From JBBQFI01 sp038321775 (GTDB lineage: Bacteria; Verrucomicrobiota; Verrucomicrobiia; Chthoniobacterales; UBA10450), in the NCBI GenBank assembly GCA_038321775.1, contig JBBQFI010000008.1:1-64000 (forward strand): a DNA stretch of 64,000 bases, read 5' to 3'. The notes below the pieces were generated by a model. It was given only the letters and a program-made list of their open reading frames with translations. It was not told where the DNA came from and made no database searches. Below, piece by piece: positions 1 through 8,030 of the stretch. The position numbers and the translations under genes are program-made. How positions within the stretch are numbered: position 1 is the first letter of the stretch; the number at the start of each line of letters is the position of its first letter.

Positions 1-426
1 GGGCGCAAAGCGCGTGCAAGGAATTGGGTAACGGAAAGTGAAGGTGCCCAGGACCGAGCCGATCGCCCGACGGGACTCGCCGTCTGTCGTGAAGGTATTG
101 AAACGGTCGCCACCCCTGTTGCGCACATCAAGGACGTAGCCCTGGACGCCGAAACCGAAATAGCGCGCGAAAAAGTATTTGGCGTCGATTCCGCCGCCAA
201 ACGCATGATCGACAAGTAGATAACGGTCTTCACGATATTCATTGCCAGTAAAGGCGTAAGTGCCCCACAGGCTAACGTTCACTTCGTTGTCGGCATACCA
301 TTGGGGACAGGACGCAACCTGCTCCGTAGTCTGCTTCATCTCGTTGCCGGAATAAGTTTCCGTGCCTGCATATGTGGCCGAGGCCAAGACGACCCCCGCG
401 CACACAGTTGTAAGTAGCTTTCTCAT
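1..426 (-). CDS. Secreted outer-membrane beta-barrel-like protein (3' end outside window)
   Basis: The reading frame stays open from an ATG at 426 to the window edge, giving 142 codons. The first 20 or so residues (MRKLLTTVCAGVVLASATYA) form a clear Sec signal peptide. The mature part has alternating aromatic and polar stretches with many Gly, Tyr and Phe (for example the FARYFGFGVQGYVLDV region). This fits an OmpA/OMP beta-barrel-like porin fold, but no family motif proves it. A good ribosome-binding site (AGGAGA, about 6 bases upstream) supports the start. The coding sequence is incomplete, so its length and C-terminal sorting signal cannot be judged. Function unknown; probably an envelope protein. 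Confidence 0.7.
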   Translation of the reverse strand, partial: MRKLLTTVCAGVVLASATYAGTETYSGNEMKQTTEQVASCPQWYADNEVNVSLWGTYAFTGNEYREDRYLLVDHAFGGGIDAKYFFARYFGFGVQGYVLDVRNRGGDRFNTFTTDGESRRAIGSVLGTFTFRYPIPCTRFAP

Positions 427-472
427 ATTGTTCTCCTATGTGGTTAAGTTTGACGCCCTCCGCCCAGCCGAG

Positions 473-482
473 GTGACGTCAC
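473..482. promoter_or_regulatory. Perfect palindrome GTGACGTCAC, possible operator
   Basis: A perfect 10-bp palindrome lies about 47 bp upstream of the secreted barrel-like gene, where a repressor or activator site could act. No matching regulator is next to it. One 10-bp palindrome can arise by chance, so this is only a candidate. Confidence 0.2.
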
Positions 483-577
483 TTCCAAACGTTTCTAGTT
501 AAGGTGCTGGATGCCCATTCAGAGCATGAATCGCTCCGGATGGTAAACATATCGTAACCGAGAGATCCATCTGGTTG

Positions 578-865
578 TCAGCGTTGGGCAACATTTCCAA
601 TCCCTCGTCGCCGCAGCGATTCGTCATTGATCGCCTGCGTCCAATGCGCCACAAACGAAGGACAGCCGTTTGTGGGACACTTCAACAGATAGCGGCCGCG
701 TTGGTCGCGGGAGATTTCGATTTGCCGGCCAGCGAATACTTGGTCGCACATGACGCAGACACGTTTGTCGTCAAGCGAGTGCCATTTTCGAAGGCGGTCG
801 CCCGCGCGCAAAATATCCAGCCTTTGTTCGGGCGCGAAATGTTTTCGAATAATGTCTTTCGACAT
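578..865 (-). CDS. Small zinc-ribbon-like protein of unknown function
   Basis: A 95-residue protein if the ATG at 865 is used; the longer in-frame version would need a TTG at 1030 and adds a low-complexity leader. It holds two short cysteine pairs about 28 residues apart (CVMC, then CPTNGC), the spacing of a zinc ribbon. A basic helical stretch (HFAPEQRLDILRAGDRL) precedes the first pair. The family is not recognised. Such small zinc ribbons often bind nucleic acid or protein partners, but that is inference. It is transcribed away from the DUF5670 gene that follows at 1058. Confidence 0.55.
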   Translation of the reverse strand: MSKDIIRKHFAPEQRLDILRAGDRLRKWHSLDDKRVCVMCDQVFAGRQIEISRDQRGRYLLKCPTNGCPSFVAHWTQAINDESLRRRGIGNVAQR

Positions 866-1057
866 CAGATAAGAAAACGGATTCCAACGCCGCGCACAAT
901 CGGGCTCCACGCGCTTCGCTGTATAGGATAAAGTTTTATCCGACCGACGAAAAAAGCCGCCGCCCACAGGCTTGGAACCGGGTGAACTGTCTTGTTCAGA
1001 AACTGACACGGTGGACAGTTTGTCGCGCAAAGCGGTAACCAGTCGCGATTCACCGAT

Positions 1058-1201
1058 ATGCTACTTATCATCGCACTCATTCTTATCGTCTTCTGGGGGT
1101 TCGGGTTTTTCATGCACGTTGCCGGCAGTCTGATCCACATTGTTCTCGTCATCGCCGTAGTTTTGTTCGTCATTCACCTGATTCGAGGCAGGAGCGTCTA
1201 G
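1058..1201 (+). CDS. Lmo0937/DUF5670-type small membrane protein
   Basis: A 47-residue protein that is almost wholly hydrophobic: two membrane segments (about residues 2-20 and 22-41) around a central Gly/His patch, ending in a basic tail (HLIRGRSV). The pattern LL.I...L...W..G...H..G..IH..LVIA....I.LIRG matches the Lmo0937/DUF5670 family of tiny membrane proteins. These often sit beside CsbD and DUF883 genes in environmental bacteria, as here. The role is unknown; a link to envelope or general stress is inferred from this company. The gene is too short for many gene finders. Confidence 0.75.
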   Translation: MLLIIALILIVFWGFGFFMHVAGSLIHIVLVIAVVLFVIHLIRGRSV

Positions 1202-1420
1202 GGCGGCGGCCTGGCGCTGGTTTCGTCGCCGCGGAACGGGCTTAGGCGGGGAGATTAAACGAGGGTTTGCACTTACGGGTCAGGTGTCGAGCGGCGGCGA
1301 TGGTGGAAATTATTTCCTTTCGCTCTTGGGCCAAAAGGCGACCCTTAGTTTGACTGAACCGCCCGTTTAAAGACGCCTCGCCACGTCGAAAGTCGGCGCG
1401 ACATCAGACCTAACTGAGCA

Positions 1421-1439
1421 GCGGGGAGGATAGCCCCGC
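1421..1439. terminator. GC-rich hairpin between DUF5670 and DUF883 genes
   Basis: Six perfect G/C base pairs (GCGGGG at 1421-1426 with CCCCGC at 1434-1439) close a 7-base loop between convergent genes ending at 1201 and 1462. No T-tract follows on either side, so if it ends transcription it is not a classical intrinsic terminator. Confidence 0.25.
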
Positions 1440-1461
1440 ATTTCGTAAGGCCACGGCGGAG

Positions 1462-1791
1462 CTAATGCCGAACGATCAGTCCAAGCAGAAATCCGATGCC
1501 GAGCACAGACAAGATGGCTTTCGTCGGATTCTCGCGAACGTATTGTTCGCTCTCCTTGTGGAACGACCGGACACCTTCTTGGGCGTCACCCCACGCCTGC
1601 TCGGCCTTACCTCGATACTCATGTACAGTCGCGCGAGCCGCGCTTTTAAGATCGTCAGTCGCGCGGCGCGTGTGCGTTTTACTGCTCTCGAATTTGCTCG
1701 TCGGATCAGTCGACCCCGTCCCGGTCGTTGATCTGTCGTCAGCCGTTGGGCTGCTGCCTTGAGGCTCAAAAGGCGGATATGGTTCGTTCAT
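1462..1791 (-). CDS. DUF883 (ElaB/YqjD-type) membrane-anchored stress protein
   Basis: 109 residues. The N-terminal third is disordered and rich in Ser, Thr and Pro. A charged helical segment follows (about 45-85, KSAARATVHEYRGKAEQAW), then a single C-terminal membrane anchor (about 90-107). The PTKAILSVLGIGFLLGLI ending is characteristic of the DUF883/ElaB/YqjD family, whose E. coli members tether ribosomes to the inner membrane in stationary phase. A CsbD gene lies just upstream on the same strand with a 31-base gap, so the two may be cotranscribed. Family assignment is confident; the ribosome role is borrowed from E. coli. Confidence 0.85.
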   Translation of the reverse strand: MNEPYPPFEPQGSSPTADDRSTTGTGSTDPTSKFESSKTHTRRATDDLKSAARATVHEYRGKAEQAWGDAQEGVRSFHKESEQYVRENPTKAILSVLGIGFLLGLIVRH

Positions 1792-1822
1792 TGTTTTCCT
1801 TGTTCTAACGTACGGTTCTCAG

Positions 1823-2002
1823 CTATTTGCCAAACACCTTCTTGATGTCGCCAACTTTGCTCTGAATCTTTCCACCTGCCTTTTCCGCGGTCCCCCGATC
1901 GCGCAAGTCGGGATTGCCCGTCGCTTCGCCTGTCTTCTCCTTGATCTTGCCCTTTGCTTCGTGCAGTCCGCCTTTGATCTTATCGTTCGTGCTTGAGTTC
2001 AT
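1823..2002 (-). CDS. CsbD family stress protein
   Basis: 59 residues from the ATG at 2002; an upstream in-frame start would add seven residues not typical of the family. The sequence is a run of short amphipathic repeats rich in Lys, Gly, Glu and Ala (DKIKGGLHEAKGKIKEKTGE, then GKIQSKVGDIKKVFGK), the hallmark of CsbD. In Bacillus, CsbD belongs to the sigma-B general stress regulon; its biochemical role is unknown. It precedes the DUF883 gene on the same strand, and this pairing is common in soil bacteria. Confidence 0.88.
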   Translation of the reverse strand: MNSSTNDKIKGGLHEAKGKIKEKTGEATGNPDLRDRGTAEKAGGKIQSKVGDIKKVFGK

Positions 2003-2114
2003 ACACTCAAATCGCCTCTGCACGGATTGAAGGCCGCCTCGATTTCAAGTCAAACCGGAGCATCATTAACCATTGGCGGCCTCGAAATTTGCAGAACTCA
2101 CGTTCCGATCATGC

Positions 2115-3017
2115 TCATCGCTGCCGAAGCAGATGCGACGCATCGTCGGCATTCAGCGGGTCGTCGGGCGATTCGATCTCTTGCAAATCCATCTTATTCT
2201 GGTGGTCGATAATGGCCGCGGCGAAATAGCGTTTTTGTTTTTGATCCCCATCCAAGACCGTGATTTTCATCGGCCAGCTTGAGTTATCCACGGTATAGGG
2301 ACCGTGGATCCAGATCCCGACTTCATCGGCCCGCCCCTTCAACATCTGGAATACGCCCTCATCGGTAAAGGTCACGTCGACCGTCAGCGATATTTCCCGA
2401 CCGATCCCTTTCCACCTTCCGATGAGATTCTCAGGATTCTGAGGAATCAGATGGAAGCCGGACTGCGCCAGCTGCTCAACGGCAGGCTTCTTCGCTTTGC
2501 CGGCAGAAGCTTCGTTCTCTACCGGCTTCAGGCTCTGGATGATCTTCTCGACCGCTTCCTTCGACTTCTTCGCGTCCTCGGTGGGGACATAGTGGGTCAG
2601 GACGACCACTCTGCCCTTGATTGGTAGAACGACAAAGGTGACCAAGACCGGGGTTGTGTGACGGCTAAACACTTCCTTGCCTTGGAAAAGCATTTCCTCG
2701 GCATCGAGCCCATTGAGTTTGACTTTTTTTACTTTCTTGGACGATTGGTCGAGCTCGACGTCGAGCTCTTTGAGCATCGTAAGCGAGTCGGCGAGATCGC
2801 TGTCCGCCCCTTTCCTCTTATCCGCCGCTAAGATGTTAAGGATATCGCCCTCACTTTCGCCGGCAACTCCGTCGGTAATTTCTTCCGGGTTCCAGCTATC
2901 AGGAATGTCAACTGTGACCAGCGCGGACTCCGCGCTTGGGACTTTCATGGTCTTGGCCTCAGCAACGATGGACCCGAGGCAAGTGGCGATAAGAAAAGTT
3001 ATAAAGAACTTAGTCAT
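2115..3017 (-). CDS. Secreted protein of unknown function
   Basis: 300 residues from the ATG at 3017, which starts a good signal peptide (MTKFFITFLIATCLGSIVAEA). A longer frame upstream would bury this signal. After it comes a beta-rich domain with a VDIPDSW motif near residue 34, a Lys/Glu-rich linker around 190, and a C-terminal part (about 205-290) with an IGRWKG..REI...VTFT pattern like small lipocalin-like or DUF-type beta folds. No family was recognised. It is probably periplasmic. It stands alone, with 112 bases to the CsbD gene and a long non-coding stretch upstream. Confidence 0.6.
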   Translation of the reverse strand: MTKFFITFLIATCLGSIVAEAKTMKVPSAESALVTVDIPDSWNPEEITDGVAGESEGDILNILAADKRKGADSDLADSLTMLKELDVELDQSSKKVKKVKLNGLDAEEMLFQGKEVFSRHTTPVLVTFVVLPIKGRVVVLTHYVPTEDAKKSKEAVEKIIQSLKPVENEASAGKAKKPAVEQLAQSGFHLIPQNPENLIGRWKGIGREISLTVDVTFTDEGVFQMLKGRADEVGIWIHGPYTVDNSSWPMKITVLDGDQKQKRYFAAAIIDHQNKMDLQEIESPDDPLNADDASHLLRQR

Positions 3018-3281
3018 GATGAGGTTGTGGATGGTTGGAGAGGCTAAGCTCGGTCGGCGGTTGTGACAATCTCTTTGCAATCGCCTGGCAGCAATTTCAC
3101 CTCGGCTTCTCGTTAGGCATTCATTTCCGGCTCGTGCTTCACGGCCATGTATCCTCTTAGATTCTCGCTCTTCTAAATGAGAATTACACGGGATGTTTCG
3201 GCCCGGAAAGCTGCCATTTCGGGCATCCGGCGGAATTGCGAACCGTACGACTCGTGTCTGGGTGTTGGGGGGGTGTTGATT

Positions 3282-3302
3282 TTATCCACCGCTTTATCCA
3301 CC
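3282..3302 (+). repeat. Two tandem TTATCCACC nonamers, DnaA-box-like
   Basis: TTATCCACC occurs at 3282-3290 and again at 3294-3302, 12 bp apart and on the same strand. Each differs at one base from the classical DnaA box TTATCCACA. A run of eight T follows at 3309-3316. No dnaA, dnaN or further boxes are nearby, so this is not evidence for an origin. Confidence 0.3.
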
Positions 3303-3315
3303 GGCGCGTTTTTTT

Positions 3316-3404
3316 TAGAGCGTTTGAGATGAGGTGAGCTTATCGCGATTCCTCAGTTCTAAGAGGCGTGAGGCGTTTAGAGCGCGTAAGAGAAGGTGAG
3401 CATA
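3316..3404 (+). repeat. Imperfect direct repeat, two copies of about 27 bp
   Basis: Both copies start TAGAGCG and contain GGTGAGC (copy one from 3316, copy two from 3378; roughly 21 of 27 positions agree). They lie directly beside the broken tRNA-Ala and may be remnants of a duplication at that junction. Confidence 0.4.
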
Positions 3405-3416
3405 AGTGCCTGGCAA

Positions 3417-3457
3417 TCAATGCCATTGAGGCGCTCTACCAACTGAGCTAAGACCCC
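3417..3457 (-). pseudogene. Truncated tRNA-Ala (GGC anticodon), 5' half only
   Basis: Read on the minus strand from 3457, the sequence starts GGGGTCTTAGCTCAGTTGG and runs through the D arm to the anticodon loop ATGGCAT. This is a standard bacterial tRNA-Ala with anticodon GGC. Identity stops three bases after the loop: the 3' side of the anticodon stem should read TGAGG but reads TGATT. No variable loop, T arm or acceptor strand follows within the next few hundred bases. The junction lies in a 15-base inverted repeat (TGGCA-TTGAT-TGCCA, 3411-3425). It is a remnant, as left when an element integrates in or excises from a tRNA gene, and is not a working tRNA. Confidence 0.65.
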
Positions 3458-3510
3458 GCGAAAGAGTTTCTGATTGTAGATTTTTGATTGCTGATTGCAA
3501 CCGCCCGTTG

Positions 3511-3534
3511 GTGAGCGCAAGCGGAGCCGCTCAC
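3511..3534. terminator. Hairpin downstream of the hybrid kinase gene
   Basis: A 7-bp stem (GTGAGCG at 3511-3517 with CGCTCAC at 3528-3534) begins 11 bases past the stop of the hybrid sensor kinase read on the minus strand. It may end that operon. There is no U-tract, so this is only a candidate. Confidence 0.3.
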
Positions 3535-3545
3535 GAATTTCGAAA

Positions 3546-5738
3546 TCAGGGCAGTGCGGCGACGAGTCGGGCGCCGTTGGCGTGGACGGGGGACTGCGAT
3601 TGCAAATGCGCGGCGACAGTCTGGGCAAGACGATCGGGTAAATAGGGTTTGGCGAGAAAGGCGTGTTGTTTTTCGCGCTCGAAATCGGTCCCGATTAATT
3701 CCGCGCTGTAGCCGCTGGTGAAGATGACTTTGAGATCGGGCTTATCCATGATGAGTTTGTGCGCGAGCTCGCGCCCCGACATCGAGTCGGGCATGACGAT
3801 ATCGGTAAGGAGGAGGTCGATTTCGTCGCGATGTTGTTCCCAGATTTCCAAGGCGGCTTTGCCGTTGGGAGCAGTCAGGACGCGGTAACCGGCGACACCG
3901 AGCGCTTCACTAACAAACTCGCGTAACATTTCTTCATCTTCTACAACGAGAATGGTGGCGCCCTCCATCGATCCGGCGTCGGCGAATGGTGTTTCAAGCT
4001 TGGCTGGTTCGGCGATCACATCGTCGGCGCACAATGGGAAAAAGGCGCGCACTGTGGTGCCGAGTCGCGGTGTGCTGTCGACTTCGATCCAGCCACTGTG
4101 TTGTTTGAGAACGCCGTAAACAGTGGCAAGGCCCATACCGGTGCCTTTGCCGGGGCCTTTGGTGGTGAAGAAGGGTTCGAAAATGCGCGCGATCGTGGCG
4201 GCGTCCATGCCGCAGCCCGTGTCCTTGACCGCGAGACAAATGTGCGATCCCAATTGCGCCTCCGGATTGCGCGCGCGCGTCGCTTCGTCGATCTCGACCT
4301 GAATGGTAGCGAGCGTGAGTTTGCCGCCGTCGAGCATGGCGTCGCGAGCGTTGAGCGCGAGATTCATGATTACCTGATCGACGCTGCTCGGGTCGGCAAA
4401 GATGGGAGGCAGATCGGCCGCCAGCTGCATATCGAGCGCGATGTGTTCGCCGATGATCCGGCGTAACATGGCGACAGTTTGTTCGACTATTTCATTGAGG
4501 GACAAGGGCCGCCGCTGAATGATTTGTTTGCGGCTATAGGCGAGGAGCTGGCGCGTGAGAGCGGTGGCGCGTTCGGCGGCGCGTTCGACCTGTTGCAGGG
4601 AAGCGCTGAGTTTTTCATCCAGGTGCGGATTGCGCAACTGCATCGAGGTATTGCCGAGAATGACGGTAAGGATGTTATTAAAGTCGTGCGCGACGCCGGC
4701 AGCGAGGCGGCCCACAGCTTCCATCTTTTGCGCCTGTCGCAGCTCGCTCTCCAAACGCGTCCGATCAGTGATGTCCTGCAGAATGAGAAGATGATAGGGG
4801 GCGCTGCCGAGCTCGAGATTTTCAGCCGCGACCAAAACATCGCGTTTCTGGCCGTTAGTCGTGCAGATGGTGGCGGCCAGATTGCGGACCACTTCACGCG
4901 CGCGAAGCTTCTCGCGTATCGCCACCGCTGATTCTTCGTCGGCCCACAATTCTACCTCGTTGCTCAAGACCGCGTCACGTTCGGCGCCGATCAACTCGAG
5001 GAAGCTGCTATTGGCATCGAGACAATCTCTGCCATCGGGCCGCTGGATAAGCATGGGAATCGGGCTGCCGTGAAAGGCTTTGGAGAAACGTTCTTCGGAA
5101 CGACGCGACGCTTCTTCCGCGGCTGTGCGTTCAGCCACTTCACCGGTGAGGCGCGCGTTGGCTGTGCTTAACTCGACCGTACGCTGGTTCACCAAGGCAT
5201 CGAGCTCTTCCATCTGCCGACGCGCGATCTGAGTAAGCTGCCATTTCTTCGCGAGCGCATGCGCCATTTGCAAGACCTCGACGTTATCGAACGGTTTCTT
5301 GAGCACGAGCATCTGATCGGTGCTGCCGATGGACCTGGTGATCTCATCCCACGAGTAATCGGAATAAGCAGTGCAGATGACGATTTGCAGGTCGGGAAAT
5401 TCCTTCCAGATCCGCGTGATCGTTTCGATGCCATCCCATCCGGGCGGCATCCGCACATCAACGAATGCGACAGCGTAGGGCTCACCGCTAGCAAATGCCT
5501 CCCGCACTTTCTCCAGCCCCTCCTGGCCTTGAAAGGCGGAGTCGATCTGAAAACTCCACGTCCGGGAAACGACGGCTTTGTCGCCAAAGAGCGCCGCTTC
5601 ATCGGCATCGAGTTCCTCCGCCAGTTTGGCATCGGCTGGACCAAGAATTTTCCGGAAATCTTCGTGAATGGACGGATTATCGTCGATGACGAGAATGTGG
5701 TGATTCTCGGGATGTAATGTCAGCGCTGCGGTGCTCAT
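3546..5738 (-). CDS. Hybrid sensor histidine kinase (receiver-PAS-kinase-receiver)
   Basis: 730 residues, cytoplasmic, no membrane segment. Order: receiver domain (about 14-155; acidic pair D19-D20, phospho-acceptor D94 in FVDVRMPPG), coiled coil (about 165-215), PAS domain (about 220-330), HisKA with H-box GRLAAGVAHDFNN (about 345-360), HATPase with N-box NLALNARD and G-boxes DTGCGMD and GTGMGLATVYG, and a second receiver (about 595-715; phospho-acceptor in LLLTDIVMPD). It overlaps the membrane kinase gene upstream by 4 bases (ATGA), so the two are translationally coupled and probably form one phosphorelay. There is no DNA-binding output domain in either, so the final response regulator must be encoded elsewhere. 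Confidence 0.92.
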   Translation of the reverse strand: MSTAALTLHPENHHILVIDDNPSIHEDFRKILGPADAKLAEELDADEAALFGDKAVVSRTWSFQIDSAFQGQEGLEKVREAFASGEPYAVAFVDVRMPPGWDGIETITRIWKEFPDLQIVICTAYSDYSWDEITRSIGSTDQMLVLKKPFDNVEVLQMAHALAKKWQLTQIARRQMEELDALVNQRTVELSTANARLTGEVAERTAAEEASRRSEERFSKAFHGSPIPMLIQRPDGRDCLDANSSFLELIGAERDAVLSNEVELWADEESAVAIREKLRAREVVRNLAATICTTNGQKRDVLVAAENLELGSAPYHLLILQDITDRTRLESELRQAQKMEAVGRLAAGVAHDFNNILTVILGNTSMQLRNPHLDEKLSASLQQVERAAERATALTRQLLAYSRKQIIQRRPLSLNEIVEQTVAMLRRIIGEHIALDMQLAADLPPIFADPSSVDQVIMNLALNARDAMLDGGKLTLATIQVEIDEATRARNPEAQLGSHICLAVKDTGCGMDAATIARIFEPFFTTKGPGKGTGMGLATVYGVLKQHSGWIEVDSTPRLGTTVRAFFPLCADDVIAEPAKLETPFADAGSMEGATILVVEDEEMLREFVSEALGVAGYRVLTAPNGKAALEIWEQHRDEIDLLLTDIVMPDSMSGRELAHKLIMDKPDLKVIFTSGYSAELIGTDFEREKQHAFLAKPYLPDRLAQTVAAHLQSQSPVHANGARLVAALP

Positions 5739-7768
5739 TTGTTGGTGACGAGAGACGCGATGGGAAGCTCGAGAGTGAAGGTGGCGCCGTGGCCGATACC
5801 GGCGCTTGCGACCGCAAGCGAACCGCCCATGGCGCGCGCGGCCAGCGCGCCGCTGTGTAATCCAAAACCATGGCCTTCTTCTCTAGTCGTGAAACCGTGC
5901 GCGAAAACGCGGGTGAGATTTTCCGGTGAAATGCCGATGCCGTTATCGGCCACGACCATGTGCACGAAACGCTCGTTCACGGCGAAGATGGAAATGGTGA
6001 TGCGTTTGTCTGTGCGCTTCGATTCATCCAGCGCATACTTGGCGTTGCGCAGAAGATTGATCAGGATTTGCAAGACTTTGTGGCGATCGACGCGCACGAG
6101 CGGCGCCGCCGAAAATTTTCTTTCAAGGGAGACGCCATGACGCTCGAATGCGCCAATGTTCATGGCAATGGCATCCTCGACCAAACGGTGCGACGGCAGA
6201 TTCTCGAAGACGCCGCTGACTTTGGCGTAGCTCTGCTGCATCGCGACGACTTCCTTGATGTGTTCGATGTTGCGCCCAAGCTGGTCGACTTCTTCGAGCA
6301 GCTCGGCGTTTTCGGCGACAAAAAATTCTCCGAGTTTGGCCAGATAACCCGGCAACTTCTGTCCGTTGGGATCGTTGGTCAGATATTCGCCGACGTTGCC
6401 GTTATGTGCAGTGAGAAGTGCGGCGGCTTTGGCGAGCTTCGGCGCTTTGGAGCGGCGCAATTTTTCCACAACTAACCCAGCCGAAACATTCACGCTATTT
6501 AGCACGTTACCGACATTGTGCAGAACGCCGGTCGCGACTTCGGCCATTCCGGCAAGACGCGATGTTTCGAGCAGCTTTTGCTGCGAAACGCGCAACGCTT
6601 CTTCGGATTCCCGCCGCTCCGTCATATCGCGCATCACCGACGAAACATATTCCAGTCCCCCTTCCGAATTTTTGTGCGCGATCAGGACCTGGGAGACGTG
6701 AACTTCCTGCCCATCGCGGTTAAGGATGGCTGTTTCGCCAGACCAGCATCCTTCCTGCAAGGCCGCGGGCAGTCCTTCGTTCTCGATGATCTCACGCGCC
6801 CATTCCGGATGAAGATCAAGTGTTTTCAGCCACGTGATCTCCTTGTCGTCATCCAAACCGAGAATCCGACGACCGGCGTGATTGAGATAAAACGCGCTGC
6901 CGTTGGGATTCGCGTTGATGACGATGTCCGGCGTCGCTTCCAGTATGGCAGTGAGACGTGCGTGCGCGGCCTCGGCCCGTTCGCGTTCGCCGATCTCGCG
7001 CTCGAGTGCATTCACTTGCTCCTGCAATTTGTGTTGCGCCCCTTGCAGAGCGGTGTCCTGGGACTGGATTTGGGCCAGCATCTGATTAAATGCATCGGTT
7101 AAAACGCCAACTTCATCGGCGCATACTTTTTCCGCGCGCACGGAATAGTCCTTATGATCGGCCACGCTGCGCGCGGCTCCAGCCAGGCGCAGGATCGGAT
7201 TTGTAATGAAGTGGAGGAATTGACTCGAAAGCACGAACGCCAACAGAAGCGAGGCGGCAAGAACCAAAGCAAAGATGCCGCCGTAAAGTCCGAGCAACTG
7301 TGCCGTCATCGCATGCAAATCGGCCAGGAGGTAAAGCGTTCCTTCGCGTGTGCCGTTAAGCACGACAGGCTGCGCAAGGAGGATTCGATTACCAGCGATA
7401 CGAAACCCGGACTTGAGACTCGCCGACTTTATCTCCGTCCTGTCCCGCTTGCCGCCAAAGAAAGCCAGCTGTTGCTGGTCCATCAACTCAAGGCGCGCGC
7501 TCACAATCTGAGGCATCGTCTTGAGTCCGGCGAGAATTTGGCCCGCAGCTTCCTCATCTTTGAACATGACGGTGGTCGCGCAGTTGTGCGCCGTAATTTC
7601 ACCGACGACCGCGAGTTGGTGCGCGGACTGTTGCCGCAGTGTATACGCTTGAAAGAAAAACAGCGCCGCAAACGCAAGCAACAAGACTAGGCCCGCGATC
7701 AGCATGATGACGGCGCTGATCTTTTGCCGGATCGGACGGTCGCACAATTTTTGGGTCAAGCCGCGCAT
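5735..7768 (-). CDS. Membrane sensor histidine kinase with CHASE-like sensor, HAMP and PAS
   Basis: 677 residues from the ATG at 7768 (a TTG one codon upstream is possible). A first membrane helix (about 20-40) leads into a periplasmic sensor of about 120 residues whose N-terminal part (VGEITAHNCATTVMFKD) resembles CHASE8-type sensors. A second helix (about 155-180) is followed by HAMP (about 185-235), coiled coil, PAS (about 265-380), a dimerisation helix with the likely phospho-His in GVLHNVGNVLNSV, and a HATPase domain (DNGIGI, then HGFGLHSGALAA). The HNVGN type of H-box marks a kinase subgroup that often signals to separate receivers. It is first in a two-gene operon with the hybrid kinase. 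The signal sensed is unknown. Confidence 0.9.
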   Translation of the reverse strand: MRGLTQKLCDRPIRQKISAVIMLIAGLVLLLAFAALFFFQAYTLRQQSAHQLAVVGEITAHNCATTVMFKDEEAAGQILAGLKTMPQIVSARLELMDQQQLAFFGGKRDRTEIKSASLKSGFRIAGNRILLAQPVVLNGTREGTLYLLADLHAMTAQLLGLYGGIFALVLAASLLLAFVLSSQFLHFITNPILRLAGAARSVADHKDYSVRAEKVCADEVGVLTDAFNQMLAQIQSQDTALQGAQHKLQEQVNALEREIGERERAEAAHARLTAILEATPDIVINANPNGSAFYLNHAGRRILGLDDDKEITWLKTLDLHPEWAREIIENEGLPAALQEGCWSGETAILNRDGQEVHVSQVLIAHKNSEGGLEYVSSVMRDMTERRESEEALRVSQQKLLETSRLAGMAEVATGVLHNVGNVLNSVNVSAGLVVEKLRRSKAPKLAKAAALLTAHNGNVGEYLTNDPNGQKLPGYLAKLGEFFVAENAELLEEVDQLGRNIEHIKEVVAMQQSYAKVSGVFENLPSHRLVEDAIAMNIGAFERHGVSLERKFSAAPLVRVDRHKVLQILINLLRNAKYALDESKRTDKRITISIFAVNERFVHMVVADNGIGISPENLTRVFAHGFTTREEGHGFGLHSGALAARAMGGSLAVASAGIGHGATFTLELPIASLVTNK

Positions 7769-8030
7769 CAATTATTGGAGAGTTCCAGTTTGCAGGCAAA
7801 ACGGCACTTCTCACGTCCAGAGTGCCTTCGATTGGAAACGGATTTAGACACGATTAAATTATGCTGTTCGTGAGCCCCCGGGGCGACACTTCTCCTAGAA
7901 AATAGCAACAATCATGCTACGGCCTCGTGAATGAACGGGAACTGCATCCCGATGGAATACGTTTTGCTCTGACCTGCGTTAACGAGTCGGCGCAACTTCG
8001 TATGCGACGGCCGCGACACAGATACCATTC

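Larger units (their letters stand above)
3018..3545. other. Non-coding stretch with a tRNA fragment and repeats
   Basis: About 530 bases without a credible gene. From left to right it holds one copy of the window-wide GCCTAACGAG word (3109-3118, reverse orientation), two tandem DnaA-box-like nonamers (3282-3302), two imperfect copies of a 27-bp repeat (3316 and 3378), the 5' half of a tRNA-Ala gene (3417-3457), AT-rich TGATTG-type repeats (about 3468-3500) and a 7-bp-stem hairpin (3511-3534). This mix is typical of a breakpoint or old integration site. Confidence 0.6.

Noticed and set aside
575..931. 118-residue plus-strand open frame
   Set aside because: Antisense to the zinc-ribbon gene, which has structured cysteine pairs; the plus frame has none.
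3282..3302. Replication origin
   Set aside because: Only two imperfect DnaA-like boxes; no dnaA/dnaN, no AT-rich unwinding element.
3377..3628. 83-residue minus-strand open frame across the tRNA fragment
   Set aside because: It overlaps the kinase stop and the tRNA remnant. LAQLVERLNGI is the familiar translation of a tRNA D arm.
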